Source: a virus. From it: a DNA stretch of 34,680 nt. Position 1 is the stretch's first letter. The number at the start of each line of letters is the position of its first letter. The position numbers were made by a program, and so were the translations under genes. Below, in pieces: positions 15,241-21,632 of the stretch. The notes beneath the pieces were generated by a model. The model did not search any database. It saw only the letters and a list, made by a program, of their open reading frames with translations, and was not told where the DNA came from. The DNA is taken from the IMG/VR virus record IMGVR_UViG_3300034167_000387, positions 1 to 34,680 of that record; one strand, 5' to 3'.

Positions 15241-15491
15241 GTTATGAAAACAGAGAATACCTGATTTTTAACGCTAGTGATGTGGGTACGGTGGACTTCA
15301 ACGAGGTCTTGGAGACTTCGGCTGAAACTCTTCGCTATTCCACAGACACAACCCGTACATTCATTAAGTGGGAGGGAGAAACGGCTCCCGCTTTCACGGG
15401 ATCACTTACTGGAGTCTCAGGACCGTACACTCATAGCGAAATCCTAAATATACTGTCAACCGAAGAGTGGTCACGGGCTGAAATTGAATAA
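15237..15491 (+). CDS. Small conserved fibre-region protein
   Basis: This 84-residue protein, MSYENREYLIFNASDVGTVD, has VLETSAETLRYSTDTTRTF, IKWEGE and GPYTHSEILNILSTEEW. I recognise this pattern from small proteins lying among tail-fibre genes of T4-like marine phages, of unknown function. It overlaps the last LamG gene by 4 bases (ATGA). Its stop lies inside the AATAAATA element that precedes the next fibre gene. It has no membrane segment or enzyme motif and is probably a small virion or assembly protein. Confidence 0.78.
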   Translation: MSYENREYLIFNASDVGTVDFNEVLETSAETLRYSTDTTRTFIKWEGETAPAFTGSLTGVSGPYTHSEILNILSTEEWSRAEIE

Positions 15492-15494
15492 ATA
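15487..15494 (+). promoter_or_regulatory. T4-type late-promoter-like AATAAATA
   Basis: AATAAATA overlaps the stop codon of the upstream gene and ends 16 bases before the ATG at 15511, leaving room for a short leader carrying AGGAG. It is one base away from the T4 late consensus TATAAATA. Transcript start data are needed for proof. Confidence 0.55.
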
Positions 15495-15510
15495 AGGATA
15501 TAGGAGTCAC

Positions 15511-16740
15511 ATGGCTAACAGCGACAAAAATATCATCATTACACCGTTTATCAGTGGTGTAACACAGCCACAAATGAAATTTGTTGGACAGGGTAATGAT
15601 CCAATTTACCTGAAAGTTCTTGATGGCATCACAGGAACGGGAGCCACCGCAGGAGGAGCACTATCGGTTGAAGGCTCCGCAGGACAACTGTTTTCCATCG
15701 TGAATCGTTTGGGTACTGGCAGTATTTTCTCGGTGAATGATATTTCTGGCATTCCCATTATTGACGCAAATGCCAACGGAAATATCTCTCTTGCAGGATA
15801 TTTTGGTAATGTTGGAGTAGGATTAACTGCTCCAACAGAGAAGTTTCAAGTACTCGGCAACATATCCGCAAGTGGGCTTGTTACCGCAGTGTCTGGCATT
15901 AGTGCTGCTGGTGGTGTAACTCTTGCAGGAACACTCCAAGGAACAACAGGCTCATTCTCTAAACTGCTGACTCTTTCTGGTGGATTGAGTGCTTCTGGTG
16001 GAATTACATTCTCAAGTCCAATAGTATTGCCAATCAACACTGCTCCCGCAATCACAATTGGAACTCATTCAACAAGAAATCTTATTCTGTCATGCGTTGA
16101 TAGTGTGGGACTCATAGAAGTAGGAGGAAATACAACAGCATCACTAACAGTTCGTCAGGCAAGTGGTGGACCTGTCCTAGTTGGTGGACCAACCAACGCA
16201 TATCTTGCACTATATGAAGACGATAATAATGCCTATTTACAAAGCACAAATCTATTTATTGGAGATGCTGATGGTGTGGCAAATGGTAACTACATTCATA
16301 TTGATGATGCGTCTACGACCATCACCGCTACTTGTGGTAGTTTTGGTGTGAGTGGTCGTCTTGATATGAATGGTGGGTACTCCGAAGCGGGTGCCACTGC
16401 TACACAGGCAACAAACACCATAACATTCAATGCTGTTTCAGGAAACACACAGAAGTTTGTTCCTAGTGCGGTGGTCAACACCGTTAATTTTACTAACATA
16501 AATACCGCCTCAACACAATGCACATCCGCAACTCTAATATTCCTTCACGGTGCAACTCCTTACGGACTTACTACGGGAACATTCTCTGTGCAACTAGCAG
16601 GAGTAACCAAAACTGTGAAGTGGTCTGGCGGATCCGCACCAGTACTCACAAACACTGCAAACAAAACAGATATTCTTAACTTCCTGACATATGATGGTGG
16701 AACTACTTGGCTTGGATTTGTTGGAGGGCTGAATTTCTAA
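15511..16740 (+). CDS. Tail fibre / virion structural protein
   Basis: This 409-residue protein has an N-terminal region with KIYL-type beta strands and GQLFSIVNRLGTGSIFSVND followed by SGIPIIDANANG, a module I know from fibre proteins of marine phages. Shaft repeats VSGISAAGGVTLAGTLQGTT and GSFSKLLTLSGGLSASGG are shared in style with the 12316 fibre. A C-terminal beta region includes QATNTITFNAVSGNTQKFVP and ends LGFVGGLNF. Ribosome site AGGAG is well spaced. A second adhesion or decoration fibre is inferred; no enzyme motif is seen. Confidence 0.82.
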   Translation: MANSDKNIIITPFISGVTQPQMKFVGQGNDPIYLKVLDGITGTGATAGGALSVEGSAGQLFSIVNRLGTGSIFSVNDISGIPIIDANANGNISLAGYFGNVGVGLTAPTEKFQVLGNISASGLVTAVSGISAAGGVTLAGTLQGTTGSFSKLLTLSGGLSASGGITFSSPIVLPINTAPAITIGTHSTRNLILSCVDSVGLIEVGGNTTASLTVRQASGGPVLVGGPTNAYLALYEDDNNAYLQSTNLFIGDADGVANGNYIHIDDASTTITATCGSFGVSGRLDMNGGYSEAGATATQATNTITFNAVSGNTQKFVPSAVVNTVNFTNINTASTQCTSATLIFLHGATPYGLTTGTFSVQLAGVTKTVKWSGGSAPVLTNTANKTDILNFLTYDGGTTWLGFVGGLNF

Positions 16741-17144
16741 TGTTTCCATCAAAGGTAGGTTTTCACTCCTCTATTCTTGTTCCCAGGATCACCAGCACTC
16801 TTGTGGCTGCAAGTTTTTTATATTCAACTAAAGGAACGATTGGATATGTTCGTACAAACAATTTAAACAAACGCGAAAGACTTTTTGTAACATTGACTAA
16901 TAACTTTATTAATATTAAAGCAGAAATTACGAGTACATCAGCAGATCCTTTTACTAGATTTTCTCAAGGAACAGATGCTTTTACTACTCCTATTGAAGTA
17001 AAGATCAACAATGGAGAATATATGCATATTCATGTAACGGGAATGTCTGTCGGCAGTGGAACTTTATCCGTGCGTTCAGGTAGTTCCACGGGACAAGTTT
17101 TGGTAAGCGTTGCGTATACAGTTACTGGCGGATTTGAAGAGTAA
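16740..17144 (+). CDS. Unknown beta-rich protein at end of fibre cluster
   Basis: This 134-residue protein starts at the ATG overlapping the upstream TAA (TAATG); the longer frame from 16707 runs inside the previous gene. It opens MFPSKVGFHSSILVPRITST and is rich in Ser, Thr and Asn, with alternating hydrophobic residues (SGTLSVRSGSSTGQVLVSVA) typical of a beta sandwich. Its size suits a small decoration or fibre-tip protein. I do not recognise the family. It is the last gene before the terminator at 17176. Confidence 0.68.
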   Translation: MFPSKVGFHSSILVPRITSTLVAASFLYSTKGTIGYVRTNNLNKRERLFVTLTNNFINIKAEITSTSADPFTRFSQGTDAFTTPIEVKINNGEYMHIHVTGMSVGSGTLSVRSGSSTGQVLVSVAYTVTGGFEE

Positions 17145-17175
17145 ACTATAAACCAAATAATCATCCGAATACTTT

Positions 17176-17199
17176 AGAGGGGCGAAAGCCCCTCTTTTT
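17176..17199 (+). terminator. Strong intrinsic terminator ending the fibre cluster
   Basis: AGAGGGGC (17176-17183), tetraloop GAAA (17184-17187) and GCCCCTC (17188-17194) form a perfect GC-rich stem, immediately followed by TTTTT (17195-17199). It separates the fibre cluster from the ribonucleotide reductase gene. Confidence 0.93.
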
Positions 17200-17247
17200 G
17201 TTATGATTTGCTCTACATACTCTACCTAATCAACACAGGAGTTCGCT

Positions 17248-19167
17248 ATGAAATCACTTCCCACGCTGTACCAATCTTTCATTCACCTTTCCCGCTATTC
17301 CCGTTGGCTTGAAGCCGAAGGGCGGCGTGAGTCATGGGAGGAAACCGTTGACCGCTATTTCCGCTTCTTTGATGAACACTTTGCGGAAAAGGGTGTAAAA
17401 CTAAATAAGACTATACGCGATGAGTTGCGTGATGCAGTTTTAAATTTGCAAGTAATGCCTTCTATGCGCTCTCTCATGACCGCAGGAGAAGCACTGAAGC
17501 GTGACAACACGGCAGGATACAACTGCTCGTATGTTGCCGTAAACAAGGTTCGTGCCTTTGATGAGATTCTGTATGTTCTCATGTGTGGCACAGGAGTCGG
17601 CTTTAGTGTAGAAAGGCAGTATGTTGAAAAACTTCCTACAATTGCTGAAGAGTTTACACAAAGCGATACGCTCATTGTGGTCAAAGACTCCAAAGAAGGT
17701 TGGGCAAAAGCCTACCGCGAGTTGGTGTCCCTACTTATTGGAGGTCAAATCCCCCGATGGGACACCTCTAAAATTCGTCCTCTTGGTGCGCGTCTCAAAA
17801 CTTTCGGTGGACGCGCAAGTGGACCGCAACCACTGGAAGACCTCTTCCGATTTACCGTCAGTACTTTTAAGAAAAGTGCTGGCAGAAAACTCACATCTAT
17901 CGAATGCCACGACATTATCTGTAAGATTGCGGAAATTGTCGTGGTCGGCGGAGTGCGTAGATCTGCTCTTATCTCTCTCTCGAACCTCACCGATGAGCGA
18001 ATGCGTGATGCTAAAGTGGGGCAGTGGTGGTTGGAAAACCCACAGCGAGCGTTAGCGAACAATTCGGTTTCATACAAAGAGAAGCCAGAGATTGGCGTGT
18101 TCATGGAAGAGTGGCTATCACTCTACAAGTCCAAGAGCGGTGAACGCGGCATCTTTAATCGTCAGGCTGCACAGAAAACTGTGGAGAAACTTGGTGATCG
18201 CCGTGACCCTACCTACGAGTTCGGAACCAATCCATGTTCAGAAATTATTTTGCGTGACAAGGAGTTCTGTAATCTCAGTGAAGTCATTGTTCGTGCAGAC
18301 GATACTCCCGAAACTCTAAAGCGCAAGATTCGTCTTGCCACCATTCTTGGCACATGGCAAGCCTCTCTCACGAATTTCCCGTACCTGTCAAGTGAGTGGA
18401 AGAAGAACTGCGAAGAAGAGTGCTTGCTTGGTGTTTCGCTCACAGGCATTCTTGACAACAAACTCATGCGTGATCAGGGTGCTGAATTGGAAAGACTGCT
18501 TGCTGGTCTTCGTGCCACTGCTGTTGAAACCAACAAGGAGTGGGCAAAGAAGATTGGTATTAATCCTGCTGCTGCGATTACTTGTGTGAAGCCTAGTGGA
18601 ACGGTGTCTCAGTTAACTGATTCTGCAAGCGGTATTCACGCTCGTCACAACGAGTACTACATTCGTACTGTTCGTGCAGATCGCAAGGATCCCATGTGTC
18701 AGTTTATGATTGACAAGGGATTCCCTGCTGAACCGTGTGCCATGCGCCCTGATCACACAATGGTGTTCTCGTTTCCGCAGAAGGCAGTGGGATCGGTTAC
18801 GCGTACAGACTTGACTGCTATTGCTCATCTAGAGTTGTGGCTGACCTATCAGCGGCACTTCTGTGAACACAAGCCGTCCATTACCGTGACTGTCAAGGAG
18901 TACGAGTGGATGGCGGTGGGTGCGTGGGTGTACGATCACTTTGATGAAGTGTCAGGTGTGAGTTTCTTGCCCCACTCCGATCACTCCTATGTTCAGGCTC
19001 CGTATCAGGACTGCACCAAAGAGGAGTACGAAGCAGCAGCAGCAAAACTGCCCCTGTCTATTGATTGGAGCGAGTTGACTAAGTACGAAAAGGAAGACAC
19101 TACCAAGGGCACACAAACCTTTGCGTGTAGTGCTGGCTCATGTGAAGTAGTAGATCTGACTAATTAA
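17248..19167 (+). CDS. nrdJ: Class II (adenosylcobalamin-dependent) ribonucleotide reductase, monomeric type
   Basis: This 639-residue enzyme reduces ribonucleotides to deoxyribonucleotides using adenosylcobalamin, feeding phage DNA synthesis. Visible signatures are C93 in AGYNCSY, GVGFSVE (about 116-122), VVVGGVRRSA (231-240), the catalytic N328-P-C330-S-E332 motif in FGTNPCSEI, C341 in EFCNLSEV, TCVKPSGTVSQL (445-456) and the C-terminal redox pair C627/C632. The 11-residue spacing C330-C341 and the five-residue spacing of the tail cysteines match the Lactobacillus leichmannii monomeric enzyme, which is about 100 residues longer. AGGAG precedes the ATG. There is no small-subunit gene nearby, as expected for class II. 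It is a single gene bracketed by a terminator upstream and a late-promoter-like element downstream. Confidence 0.95.
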   Translation: MKSLPTLYQSFIHLSRYSRWLEAEGRRESWEETVDRYFRFFDEHFAEKGVKLNKTIRDELRDAVLNLQVMPSMRSLMTAGEALKRDNTAGYNCSYVAVNKVRAFDEILYVLMCGTGVGFSVERQYVEKLPTIAEEFTQSDTLIVVKDSKEGWAKAYRELVSLLIGGQIPRWDTSKIRPLGARLKTFGGRASGPQPLEDLFRFTVSTFKKSAGRKLTSIECHDIICKIAEIVVVGGVRRSALISLSNLTDERMRDAKVGQWWLENPQRALANNSVSYKEKPEIGVFMEEWLSLYKSKSGERGIFNRQAAQKTVEKLGDRRDPTYEFGTNPCSEIILRDKEFCNLSEVIVRADDTPETLKRKIRLATILGTWQASLTNFPYLSSEWKKNCEEECLLGVSLTGILDNKLMRDQGAELERLLAGLRATAVETNKEWAKKIGINPAAAITCVKPSGTVSQLTDSASGIHARHNEYYIRTVRADRKDPMCQFMIDKGFPAEPCAMRPDHTMVFSFPQKAVGSVTRTDLTAIAHLELWLTYQRHFCEHKPSITVTVKEYEWMAVGAWVYDHFDEVSGVSFLPHSDHSYVQAPYQDCTKEEYEAAAAKLPLSIDWSELTKYEKEDTTKGTQTFACSAGSCEVVDLTN

Positions 19168-19199
19168 AAAATCTGGACATTTTTACTCGACAGCCTCTT

Positions 19200-19206
19200 C
19201 TAAATA
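19200..19206 (+). promoter_or_regulatory. Late-promoter-like CTAAATA 5 bases before an ATG
   Basis: CTAAATA in the 44-base gap after nrdJ ends only 5 bases before the ATG of the protease. If it acts like a T4 late promoter, whose start lies a few bases downstream of the element, the transcript would begin at or next to the ATG. Confidence 0.5.
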
Positions 19207-19211
19207 ATAGT

Positions 19212-19976
19212 ATGAAGAGGCGCGTAGTCCAATCTCTTCTGCTGGCTCTAGCACTCGTCTTGCTGCAAGCCTGTGTTCAAGATATAACTGCCGCTGCGCC
19301 GAAGAGCGTGGAGCCGCCGAAGAGCGGGGCAGTCGATCCAATGGCAGAAGCCCCTGTGGAGACTCAGTTCTTCATGAGGGGTTTCTCGCCGTTGGCGGCA
19401 GACGAGGAAGCCGCTGTGGGGCATCTAGAGGGCGAGAACGGGGAAGTAATAGGCAGTGCGGTTCTCATTGCTCCCGATGAAATCCTTACCGCAGGACACT
19501 GCCTAGACGATACGGGGGCAGCGTGGTTCTCTACAGGCAACCACTGCTACAGAATAAGCAAATCCACCACCCATCCCCTTTATAAAATTGGTGACACCAT
19601 GCTGTACGATGTGGCAGTGGCGTGGCTAGAGGAACCTTGCGGTGTTCAACCCCTTTGTGTGGTGACAGCACCCCATTATTTCACTCGTACCGAACCACTC
19701 ACCGTTATAGGATTTGGTGGGGGTATTAAGCGTAGGAGCAATCCCAACACATTCCACTACTTTGGAACGGTGGTGGAAGACCCCACATACTTTAAGTTTA
19801 TTCCCTTTGAGGGCACCGTTTGGTTTGGTGACTCAGGTGGTGCGGTACTAGACTCCACAGGAGTACTTGTAGGAATTGTGTCATCATTCACAATATTCAA
19901 CGGTCACCTGTACGAAAACTCCGCAACTCGTTTGGATCTCGTAAGCGATTGGATCGCAGAACAGAAGGGCAAATGA
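19212..19976 (+). CDS. Lipoprotein trypsin-like serine protease
   Basis: This 254-residue protein begins with a basic start (MKRR), a hydrophobic stretch and lipobox LLQAC (C21), predicting lipidation and envelope attachment. A Pro/Ala-rich linker to about residue 55 leads to a chymotrypsin-fold protease. The catalytic triad is visible: H96 in LTAGHC, D133 in YDVAVAW and S208 in FGDSGGAV. C97 and C112 are spaced like the conserved His-loop disulfide. GFGGGIKRR and VGIVSSFTIFNGHLYENSAT complete the fold. There is no ribosome site before the ATG, but the signal peptide fixes the start. Its stop overlaps a 28-residue membrane ORF. Substrate is unknown; exclusion of other phages, envelope remodelling and virion association are all possible. 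Confidence 0.88.
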   Translation: MKRRVVQSLLLALALVLLQACVQDITAAAPKSVEPPKSGAVDPMAEAPVETQFFMRGFSPLAADEEAAVGHLEGENGEVIGSAVLIAPDEILTAGHCLDDTGAAWFSTGNHCYRISKSTTHPLYKIGDTMLYDVAVAWLEEPCGVQPLCVVTAPHYFTRTEPLTVIGFGGGIKRRSNPNTFHYFGTVVEDPTYFKFIPFEGTVWFGDSGGAVLDSTGVLVGIVSSFTIFNGHLYENSATRLDLVSDWIAEQKGK

Positions 19977-20059
19977 AACTCACCCAAATTCAGCGTGTGC
20001 TTCTTGGTGCTTGCAGTTTTTTAGTTGGTGTTTTACTGGCTCGCGCAGTAGGTTTCTAG
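19973..20059 (+). CDS. 28-residue single-helix membrane microprotein
   Basis: This short frame starts at an ATG overlapping the protease stop (ATGA), with AGAAGGG just upstream. It encodes MKLTQIQRVLLGACSFLVGV followed by LLARAVGF and a TAG stop. A basic N-terminus and a hydrophobic segment of about 20 residues predict one membrane helix. The overlap and ribosome site argue that it is translated with the protease and may be its partner or regulator. No homologue is known to me, and the short length limits confidence. Confidence 0.55.
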   Translation: MKLTQIQRVLLGACSFLVGVLLARAVGF

Positions 20060-20067
20060 TATTGCAC

Positions 20068-20075
20068 CATAAATA
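20068..20075 (+). promoter_or_regulatory. Late-promoter-like CATAAATA 5 bases before an ATG
   Basis: CATAAATA ends 5 bases before the resolvase ATG at 20081 and there is no ribosome site between. The arrangement repeats that of the protease gene at 19200-19212. Confidence 0.52.
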
Positions 20076-20080
20076 CTTAC

Positions 20081-20659
20081 ATGATAGTAGCGGGAATAGA
20101 TTACTCATTGTGTGGACCAGCCGTGTGCCTGTTCAAGTCGAACGCCACGGGGAAATTTTCATACAGTGGATGCTCATTTTTTTTCCTTACTGAGAACAAG
20201 CGGCAATCGGAAATTCGTTGCATGAATGTGTTTGGTGAGCGGCTGAGTGATTGGAACTCAGACGAACACCGCTACGAAAGCATTGCAGATTGGGCTGTGG
20301 ACATTGTAATGGGCTGCTCCCATGTGGCTCTTGAAGGCTACGCGTACTCCGCTAGTGGCAGGGTGTTTCAGATTGCCGAGAACACAGGCATCTTAAAATA
20401 TAAACTGTACCTGTTAAGCATTCCTGTTACGGTGATTCCTCCCACCGAAATAAAGAAGTTCGCCACAGGCAAGGGTAATGCAGACAAGAACGCCATGTAC
20501 GCGGCGTTCTCGCATGAAACAGGAGTTAATCTAAAGTCGGTGCTGACACCAAAACGAGCAGACTCAGTGAGTCCTGTTTCGGATATTGTTGACTCGTACT
20601 ACATCTGCAAGCGAATGTTTGAATCGCTTCCTGAAGACTTGCGCTGCGAAACCGATTAA
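20081..20659 (+). CDS. RuvC-like Holliday-junction resolvase
   Basis: This 192-residue RNase H-fold nuclease has the first strand GIDYSLCGPAV with D7, VALEGYAYSASGRVFQIAE with E85, VTVIPPTEIKKFATGKGNAD (about 116-135) and a C-terminal helix with SDIVDSYYIC (D168, D171). These are the acidic positions expected for RuvC-type metal sites. Phages use such enzymes to resolve branched DNA during recombination and packaging. The first beta strand starts right after the ATG, so the start is fixed although there is no ribosome site; a leaderless late transcript from the CATAAATA element is possible. Its stop overlaps the stop of the opposing gene. Confidence 0.85.
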   Translation: MIVAGIDYSLCGPAVCLFKSNATGKFSYSGCSFFFLTENKRQSEIRCMNVFGERLSDWNSDEHRYESIADWAVDIVMGCSHVALEGYAYSASGRVFQIAENTGILKYKLYLLSIPVTVIPPTEIKKFATGKGNADKNAMYAAFSHETGVNLKSVLTPKRADSVSPVSDIVDSYYICKRMFESLPEDLRCETD

Positions 20660-20958
20660 GGAGTCGGCAAGTCTACAGTGTTTGGAGTTGATACGGGAGC
20701 AGCCTTTGGAGTTTTGGGGGCAGCGTTGTCTCGCTTGCGACCAAAGAATTCCTTCCACGCCCACGCCACAACCAAGAACACAATGGGAAGATACCACAGG
20801 ATCCATCCCCAATTGCCGACAATCTTGTCGCCGCTCAGGATGTCGTGCTTGAGTTTCAGCATAACAGGACTGTCTGATGTGGTATCAGGAATAATAATGG
20901 GGGAGGTGTTGCATCCCGCAAGGAAGAGCAAACAAAGAATATAGTTTAGTTTAGACAT
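20656..20958 (-). CDS. Small lipoprotein with one membrane helix (spanin-like candidate)
   Basis: This 100-residue protein starts at the ATG at 20958, with AAAGGAG upstream. It has signal peptide MSKLNYILCLLFLAGC with lipobox LAGC (C16), then a short polar region (17-48), then one strong membrane helix (about 49-70, WGWILWYLPIVFLVVAWAW) and a basic, Pro-rich tail. A lipid anchor plus a C-terminal helix is the layout of single-protein spanins, but the periplasmic part here is much shorter than usual. It follows the holin-like gene with a 10-base gap, supporting a lysis or envelope role. The function is not proven. Confidence 0.72.
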   Translation of the reverse strand: MSKLNYILCLLFLAGCNTSPIIIPDTTSDSPVMLKLKHDILSGDKIVGNWGWILWYLPIVFLVVAWAWKEFFGRKRDNAAPKTPKAAPVSTPNTVDLPTP

Positions 20959-20968
20959 GGCTTCTCCT

Positions 20969-21406
20969 TTAAGACTTGTTTGAAGCAGCGGCTGAACCAA
21001 AGTAGAAGCCTACAATGCTCACCAAGATTTGACGAGTTTCAGACGCAAACAAGAATCCGTTGATCTCAACAAAATACTTGCGGGTTGATTGCGGAATAAG
21101 TCCAAACAGCCCTTCGGGTGTGGTAGCGTCTACTTCAACGAATGTGGGCAAACCAAAGAACGGCAGAATGAACGGAGCCAGCATAGTAGCAAACAGCACT
21201 GCAAGAACAATGAGTTGGCGAATGCCCCTACCCACATCCATAGGAACACGCTGTGCTGCCTTGTCTTGGTTATCTGTGGTCTGCTTGTTCGCAGCAATAA
21301 GCCGCTCAAAGATTTCTTTTTGATCCTGACTCTTCTGAGCCATGTAACGAAACAAGAATCCTGTAGCCGCTCCTCCAACCAATGAAATCAATTCGGTACT
21401 AATCAT
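20969..21406 (-). CDS. Three-helix membrane protein, putative holin
   Basis: This 145-residue protein has about three hydrophobic segments: near residues 4-23 (ELISLVGGAATGFLFRYMA), 60-84 (IRQLIVLAVLFATMLAPFIL) and 124-142 (QILVSIVGFYFGSAAAS). A charged helical linker (about 25-58) separates the first two. Its size and helix number fit class I type holins, and the next gene downstream is the lipoprotein at 20656-20958. No endolysin is visible in the window, so the holin call rests on topology and context. A CTAAATA element lies upstream, ending 38 bases before the ATG. Confidence 0.62.
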   Translation of the reverse strand: MISTELISLVGGAATGFLFRYMAQKSQDQKEIFERLIAANKQTTDNQDKAAQRVPMDVGRGIRQLIVLAVLFATMLAPFILPFFGLPTFVEVDATTPEGLFGLIPQSTRKYFVEINGFLFASETRQILVSIVGFYFGSAAASNKS

Positions 21407-21443
21407 TTCAATCTGCCTTTCTATAGCACAACTGCACTACTGT

Positions 21444-21632
21444 TTATTTAGGCTTCATCTTCTTCCTACGAGCAATATTTGATTTGAGTCTTGGGTTGCC
21501 AGTCGGCATATCAGGAGGCAAACCTGCAATGCTGCCTCCTCCTGCGGTATTTGTGGGTGGTGGCGATGCCATTGGAGGTGGAATTTCTTCTGAAATAAAT
21601 TTGAAGAATGGTTTTAGTTTACTGTGTGCCAT
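21444..21632 (-). CDS. Small Pro-rich protein with basic tail
   Basis: This 62-residue protein starts at the ATG at 21632, chosen over one 18 bases upstream because GGAGGA precedes it at good spacing. It reads MAHSKLKPFFKFISEEIPPP, then a Pro/Gly/Thr-rich middle (NTAGGGSIAGLPPDMPTGNP) and a basic end (ARRKKMKPK). It overlaps the 3' end of the fibre gene by 14 bases. The last Pro-Lys-stop codons contain the CTAAATA element facing the holin-like gene. It could be a small virion or adaptor protein. The family is not recognised with certainty. Confidence 0.72.
   Translation of the reverse strand: MAHSKLKPFFKFISEEIPPPMASPPPTNTAGGGSIAGLPPDMPTGNPRLKSNIARRKKMKPK
21445..21451 (-). promoter_or_regulatory. 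Late-promoter-like CTAAATA embedded in a stop
   Basis: Read on the minus strand, CCT AAA TAA (Pro-Lys-stop) contains CTAAATA. It lies 38 bases ahead of the holin-like ATG at 21406, with AAAGG in between. Confidence 0.5.

Noticed and set aside
17198-17230. A sigma-70-type promoter for nrdJ just after the terminator
   Set aside because: TTGTTA is present but no well-spaced -10 box follows, so I do not annotate it.
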